Below are positions 59,520-64,000 of a stretch of 64,000 bases of DNA, piece after piece. Location of the stretch: positions 4,469,001-4,533,000 of the forward strand of contig NC_092673.1 in assembly GCF_964355755.1 (NCBI RefSeq), given 5' to 3'. Each line of letters opens with the position of its first letter. The first letter of the stretch is position 1. The notes under the pieces were generated by a model. It made no database searches. It worked only from the letters and a program-made list of their open reading frames with translations, and had not been told where the DNA came from. Source of the stretch: Antedon mediterranea (Eukaryota; Echinodermata; Crinoidea; Comatulida; Antedonidae). Made by a program: the position numbers and the translations under genes.

Positions 59520-61670
59520 TCATGTAGAAAAAAACACCTCATAATTAGCCTCATAGTCCAGGGTTAAAGTAAGACCAGCTTTCCTGGCTCCAAGACTAGC
59601 TGCCCCAAAGGCTGGTGACTTGTTTAATTGTATCAACTTGAGCTTTTTTATTTCCACATCGCCTTCAGGTCTAGGCTTTATGCCTTCCAGAAACCCTGCA
59701 AAAAGCATAATTATATTCATGTTGAGTTCAACTTCATTTTAAATACTATTCATGAGGTCTAAGCTTTAAAAGGAATTGAATAACTCTTGTTGGACACTTG
59801 CCAATAGTTGATGTCTTTTATTAGTGCTCCATTTTAATGTTTCATTGAAAGGAATAAAATTGAACTTACCATCTTTTAACAGATCCCAACTTTTCCAAAC
59901 TGATCCAACACATGTTACTTGTAATCCACTGGGTTGATTTAATAAGGTCTTGAATATGAAAAAGAATTTATTGCAAAATGTATTAAAAATAATAATAATA
60001 GTTCATTCTTATATGGTGCATATAAGCAAACTCTCAATGTGCGGTATTTTTTTGGATCAAACACGTATGGAAACATACTCCCATAATAATAATGTGTCTT
60101 GATCTAACCGGTATCCATTTTATATACCTGGGTGGAGAGAGGCAAATGTCAGTAAACGATGGAAGCAATGCGGAGAGAGTTGGATTTGAACCATGATCTC
60201 GCGATCTGTAATCCAACGTCCACACTTAACTACAGGTTAAAGTTAGTATTGCTATAATATTTACCTTGTCCATTTTTGAAGACACAGCTCTTATATGGTT
60301 TCCAAGGTTCTTTCCAGTTTCATTAAATATCCAACAACATAGTGGATCTTTTTCTTTTCTTGCTCCTGCCAAAAAAACATATGGTTACAAAGATTAATAT
60401 AGAAGTACAGTAGTGTATAGACATAGTACTATTCATGGAAATTATAAATGTTAAAAATAAATACACCTGTCTAACTTACCTTCTGCTAAAACTTTACAAA
60501 ATTCAGAAAATTTAGGTTTTTCAAAATCACTATATACATGAGAAAGAATTGCAAATCGGTTGCTTATCTGAAAATAAAAAGATTAAATTAAAAGTATGAA
60601 TACAAAAAATTGGAAAATGATAGGAATATACTTATAAGTACTTGCATTATGTTAATATAACGTTTGCAGTACACCACGTATTATTATTCTTAAAAGAACT
60701 GTTGAGTTCTCAACGTTTCGATCAATATACTTTGAAACTTATATATACGTGGTGTACTGTGTATCAACATTTGATTTCGCAATGCAAACCTTCAACCAAT
60801 GAACAAAACCAATTTCGTCAGAAATAGTCGATGCAAGATGGAGACTATTAGGTCACATACTCAGACAAGACCCATGTACACCAGCTAACACAGCAATAAG
60901 CTATTATTTCAGCAACACTACCAATATAAAATTTCGAGGAAGACCGAGAACTACCCTACCAATAACTCCCAGCAATGACCTACTCACCCTTATATCATAT
61001 CATATATCACATTTATTAAATATAAACAAATAAAGATGTCATTATAAGCAGAACAAAAACATCAAGTATTCCGGACAATTGAAAACCAAGAAAGACACCA
61101 AACAACTTAAACAACTAGCCAATGAAAGATCAGATTGGAAGAAACTGGTAAAAGAGATATACGGAGCAGCCCAAGCGGAAATGTCGGCAGACAGCGGAGA
61201 GGCAGTAATCATCAAACCTTCAAACAATATACTTACATTATAAAATTCTTGCATTAGCTTCTTTACATATGAAATGTCATAAGGAGGATCTCTTAAATTG
61301 TCTTCTGCGTCGATTACGGTCTTGACACCCAGCATGCTTACTTGAAATGCTGCAACAAAAAAAGTTCATATGAAATGTATTGTTACAAATATAATACATA
61401 TATGAACAAATCAAGCTGAAATCCGTTGACAAGAGATGTGTTGAGATGTGTCGATATATGGACTTGATGATGTCATATCACTACAATATTTAAGGATATC
61501 ACTACCATATTTGAGTACATCACACTTTTTTGTCACATAAAGTTTAAAGCAACACTAACCTGATCCTTCGTCACCAAGCATATGACCCCAACCACCACAC
61601 CCAGACACCTTCCCATCTGGGTTGATGAGTTGACAGTTGGATCCAGTACCAGCTATCAATACAAGCCCAC
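59520..61670 (-). CDS. NAGK: N-acetyl-D-glucosamine kinase, C-terminal two thirds (partial at window edge)
   Basis: Cytosolic kinase phosphorylating free GlcNAc to GlcNAc-6-phosphate in amino-sugar salvage. Exons present: 61670-61560, 61349-61237, 60567-60480, 60365-60265, 59948-59870, 59695-59520 (TGA). Borders and phases agree, giving about 222 residues. Seen: [16 protein letters not shown] and [15 protein letters not shown], the GlcNAc-binding and ATPase-fold signature; [30 protein letters not shown]; and a C-terminal [15 protein letters not shown], matching human RHSSALGGASLGAR in position. The N-terminal part of about 125 residues, with the first phosphate-binding loop, is not found to the left of the fold-back element and should lie beyond 64000. 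Introns contain a SINE, a LINE fragment and a MITE. No stop or frameshift interrupts the exons. Confidence 0.95.
60040..60240 (-). mobile_element. tRNA-derived SINE in NAGK intron
   Basis: Read on the minus strand, it has a tRNA-like head (TAGTTAAGTGTGGACGTTGG, then a B-box GGTTCAAATCC) followed by CACCCAGGTATATAAAATGG and GATACCGGTTAGATC, the usual body of tRNA-type invertebrate SINEs. The tRNA part is too diverged to be a working tRNA. Confidence 0.72.
60825..61200 (+). mobile_element. Decayed LINE C-terminal fragment in NAGK intron
   Basis: Two plus-strand pieces: 60829 onwards reads [15 protein letters not shown] ... [10 protein letters not shown], and about 61082-61200 reads [19 protein letters not shown] and [12 protein letters not shown]. 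Both are typical of the extreme C-terminus of RTE-like LINE polyproteins. They are separated by a small AT-rich insertion with a stop and frameshift. It ends about 40 bp from the NAGK exon at 61237. Confidence 0.72.
61435..61552. mobile_element. MITE family A copy beside a NAGK splice donor
   Basis: The core TATATGGACTTGATGATGTC and ATCACTACCATATTTGAGTA are clear and both ends are eroded. It stops about 8 bp from the donor of the exon ending at 61560. Confidence 0.7.
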
Positions 61671-61994
61671 CTAAATAAAGCAATAATTCAACCAATACTC
61701 AACTCGCAAAACCATACTTTTCGTGAATTAAAAAATTCTTTCTAATTTATTGCAATATCTGTGGTATGTCAGTATGAAAAAACAAAACAAAAATATTGTG
61801 TACACTTAAAACTAGCATTAAAGAGTTATTGTCCCCCAAAAACATGAAAAATGAAGATTAATTAAAACAAGTTAATCCCTTCAGTAAAAAAAAACTATAA
61901 AAAAATGTTTTCTCATATAAAATGACAAAATAAATGGTCAAGCCAACCATGAACCCATTGGTTGGCAGTCAATTTGACTATTTTTTGCTTTAAA
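61671..61994. other. NAGK upstream intron, left of the fold-back element
   Basis: AT-rich intron sequence. A short stretch near 61822-61860 (AAAGAGTTATTGTCCCCCAA) resembles the end of the family C element and may be a remnant. Confidence 0.45.
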
Positions 61995-64000
61995 GACCCT
62001 GTTGAACCCACAAATGTGAAAACGCCCACAAATGTGAAAACAACCACAAATGTGAAAACGCATCAACCACAAATGTGAAAACAGCGCCCACAAATGTGAA
62101 AACGATCATCGCCCACAAATGTGATAACGCCCACAAATGTAAAAACAAGAGAGACTTTTTCGCCCACAAATGTAAAAAAATCAGATCAAATTTAATGCTA
62201 GATTCAGACAAACATTATATCATGATTGTATTGAGTTGTTTGTTCACGATACGTCTGTTAGGGTCGTCGTTAACACGTTGGATTATTATCATTTGCTGCT
62301 CGTGCGCGCGATATTTGCACGTTAACTCGTTTGTTTAATGAACGTAATAGTTCAAGACGATATTTGTTATTTGCTGCGCGCGTGCACGATACTTCAAGGT
62401 CAAGGCCATGTTATATCATTGTTGCTTCTACTGTGTGGTTGTTGGCTTATTATTATGTACGTATAGTTATAAGTCGATGTTCGATATTTTTTTTTTCCGC
62501 GCACACGATACAACAAGGTCAAGGTTAAATTGCTACTTGTATGTAGTGTGTGGTTATTAACTCGTTGGCTTACTGTTATGTACGTATAGTTCCAAGTCGA
62601 TGCTCGATTCGATGTTTTTGGGCGCGTACACGATACTACAAGGTCATATATCATTGCTGCTTGAAGTGCAGTTGGGCTTACTATATTAGTATTATGTACG
62701 TATTATAGCTCCAAGTCGATGCTCGGTGTACACGATACTACAAGATCAATGCTATACTCGTCGTTCAGTTATTGCAGTAGTTCCTAATGTTCAATTTTTT
62801 TACAAAACTATAACCACAAGATAATAATACAAGAGCTAGAGCAAGAACAACTAATAAAAGAATATTTCTTTATTTTAGAGCGATAAACAAATTGTAACAT
62901 AGAATAATACCGTAACACCAATATCCAACCAAACATAATACACGATACGATAGTATCAAACTTGTCACGAACATGTATTCTATAAAACATACTATGAAAT
63001 CTATAACAATTATACTAATGGACAAAACTTCCTACTATAGGCCTACTACTATTTACATTCGTGGTTTAATCTGATGCTTATTGTTTAATTTGTATATCTA
63101 TTTTTAGCGGATAATTATAAAGATATACGGAGAATAATATTACCTATTGAATGCATTACAATTTAACTGATTTACTATCAAACGTATATTCGACAATTTT
63201 TATGTATAATATAATTATAAGTAAATAAGTCAACGTACAAGGTATAACGGTATTGTTAATGAGGAACAAACTGGCTTCATGAATTACCTAACAAAATATT
63301 TAAGGAGGAGTTGCAATGCGATTAAATAATGTTATCTACTAATAGTAGGCTTACACTTGATTTGAGATGCCTATAACACTAATTGTATGAGCATTAGAAG
63401 TCATAACAGTAAGCCAACGAGTTAATAACCACACACTACATACAAGTAGCAATTTAACCTTGACCTTGTTGTATCGTGTGCGCGCAAAAAAAAAATATCG
63501 AACATCGACTTATAACTATACGTACATAATAGTAAGCCAACAACCACACAGTAGAAGCAACAATGATATAACATGGCCTTGACCTTGAAGTATCGTGCAC
63601 GCGCGCAGCAAATAACAAATATCGTCTTGAACTATTACGTTCATTAAACAAACGAGTTAACGTGCAAATATCGCGCGCATGAGCAGCAAATTATAATAAT
63701 CCAACGTGTTAACCACGACCCTAACAGACATATCGTGAACAAACAATTATTGAAACAACTCAATACAATCATGATATAATGTAGTACTGTACCTCGATCA
63801 AAATTGTTTGAGTCTAGCATTAAATTTCATCTGATTTTTTTTTTTTACATTTGTGGCCGAAAAATTCTCATTTTTTTTTACATTTGTGGGCGTTATCACA
63901 TTTGTGGGCGATGATCGTTTTCACATTTGTGGGCGCTGTTTATTACATTTGTGGTTGATGCGTTTTCACATTTGTGGTTGTTTTCACATTTGTGGGTGAT
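61995..64000. mobile_element. Fold-back element with arms of about 590 bp (right end cut by window)
   Basis: The left arm (about 61995-62581) recurs as its reverse complement at about 63397-64000. Examples are GTTGTTTGTTCACGATACGT against TATCGTGAACAAACAATTAT, and CAAGGTCAAGGCCATGTTAT against its mirror. The outer 180 bp of each arm is a tandem array of about 17-18 bp units, CCCACAAATGTGAAAACG. The inner part has a second set of repeats with TACGTATAGTT, AAGTCGATG(T/C)TCGAT, CACGATAC and ACAAGGTCA. The 815-bp centre (62582-63396) has no transposase domain that I recognise. Arm-length frames on opposite strands (62331-62528 and 63651-63454) are mirror copies, not genes. It lies in the NAGK intron. 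Confidence 0.88.

Noticed and set aside
62331-63651. Two identical 65-codon frames starting MFNERNSSRR on opposite strands
   Set aside because: They are the mirror-image arms of the fold-back element and lack codon conservation or homology.

Overview
This window is intron-rich nuclear DNA from an animal. It is AT-rich, has GT-AG introns, metazoan gene families, LINE fragments and very dense palindromic MITEs. I think an ambulacrarian, probably an echinoderm, is most likely, but that is inference from gene repertoire and repeat style (a strong excess of the octamer TAGGCCTA), not a proven assignment. Five genes are supported.

Left part, 1-20.5 kb: one NK-like (ANTP-class, NKL subclass) homeobox gene on the minus strand. 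Three coding exons at 17999-17612, 6494-6301 and 3126-2734 join without a frame break into 324 residues with an EH1-type repressor motif, a full homeodomain and an acidic tail. Its introns (11.1 and 3.2 kb) hold MITEs, a 37-bp minisatellite and low-repeat blocks that could be enhancers. About 1 kb upstream of its start codon sits a 1.55-kb element with perfect 25-bp terminal inverted repeats.

Middle, 20.5-33 kb: no gene that I can support. The stretch holds tandem arrays of 15, 17 and 106 bp, a cluster of palindromic MITEs at 26.9-28.7 kb, and two more low-repeat blocks.

Right part, 33-64 kb: four genes packed closely. A small plus-strand coiled-coil gene (33514-35491, possibly CENP-R-like) converges on a complete kinesin-5 gene (KIF11, minus, 47220-36274, 25 exons, 1061 residues). 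KIF11 is head to head with a complete cytosolic Xaa-Pro aminopeptidase gene (XPNPEP1, plus, 48895-58788, 19 coding exons, 620 residues). XPNPEP1 is tail to tail with N-acetylglucosamine kinase (NAGK, minus, 61670-59520), whose first exons lie beyond the right edge. The last 2 kb are most of a fold-back element with arms of about 590 bp.

The genes do not form a pathway. KIF11 and the possible CENP-R gene would both act at mitosis, and NAGK and XPNPEP1 are housekeeping enzymes of amino-sugar salvage and peptide turnover. Exon structures were worked out by hand from splice sites, reading phase and protein similarity. Repeat boundaries are approximate. I see no CRISPR array, operon, rRNA or convincing tRNA gene.
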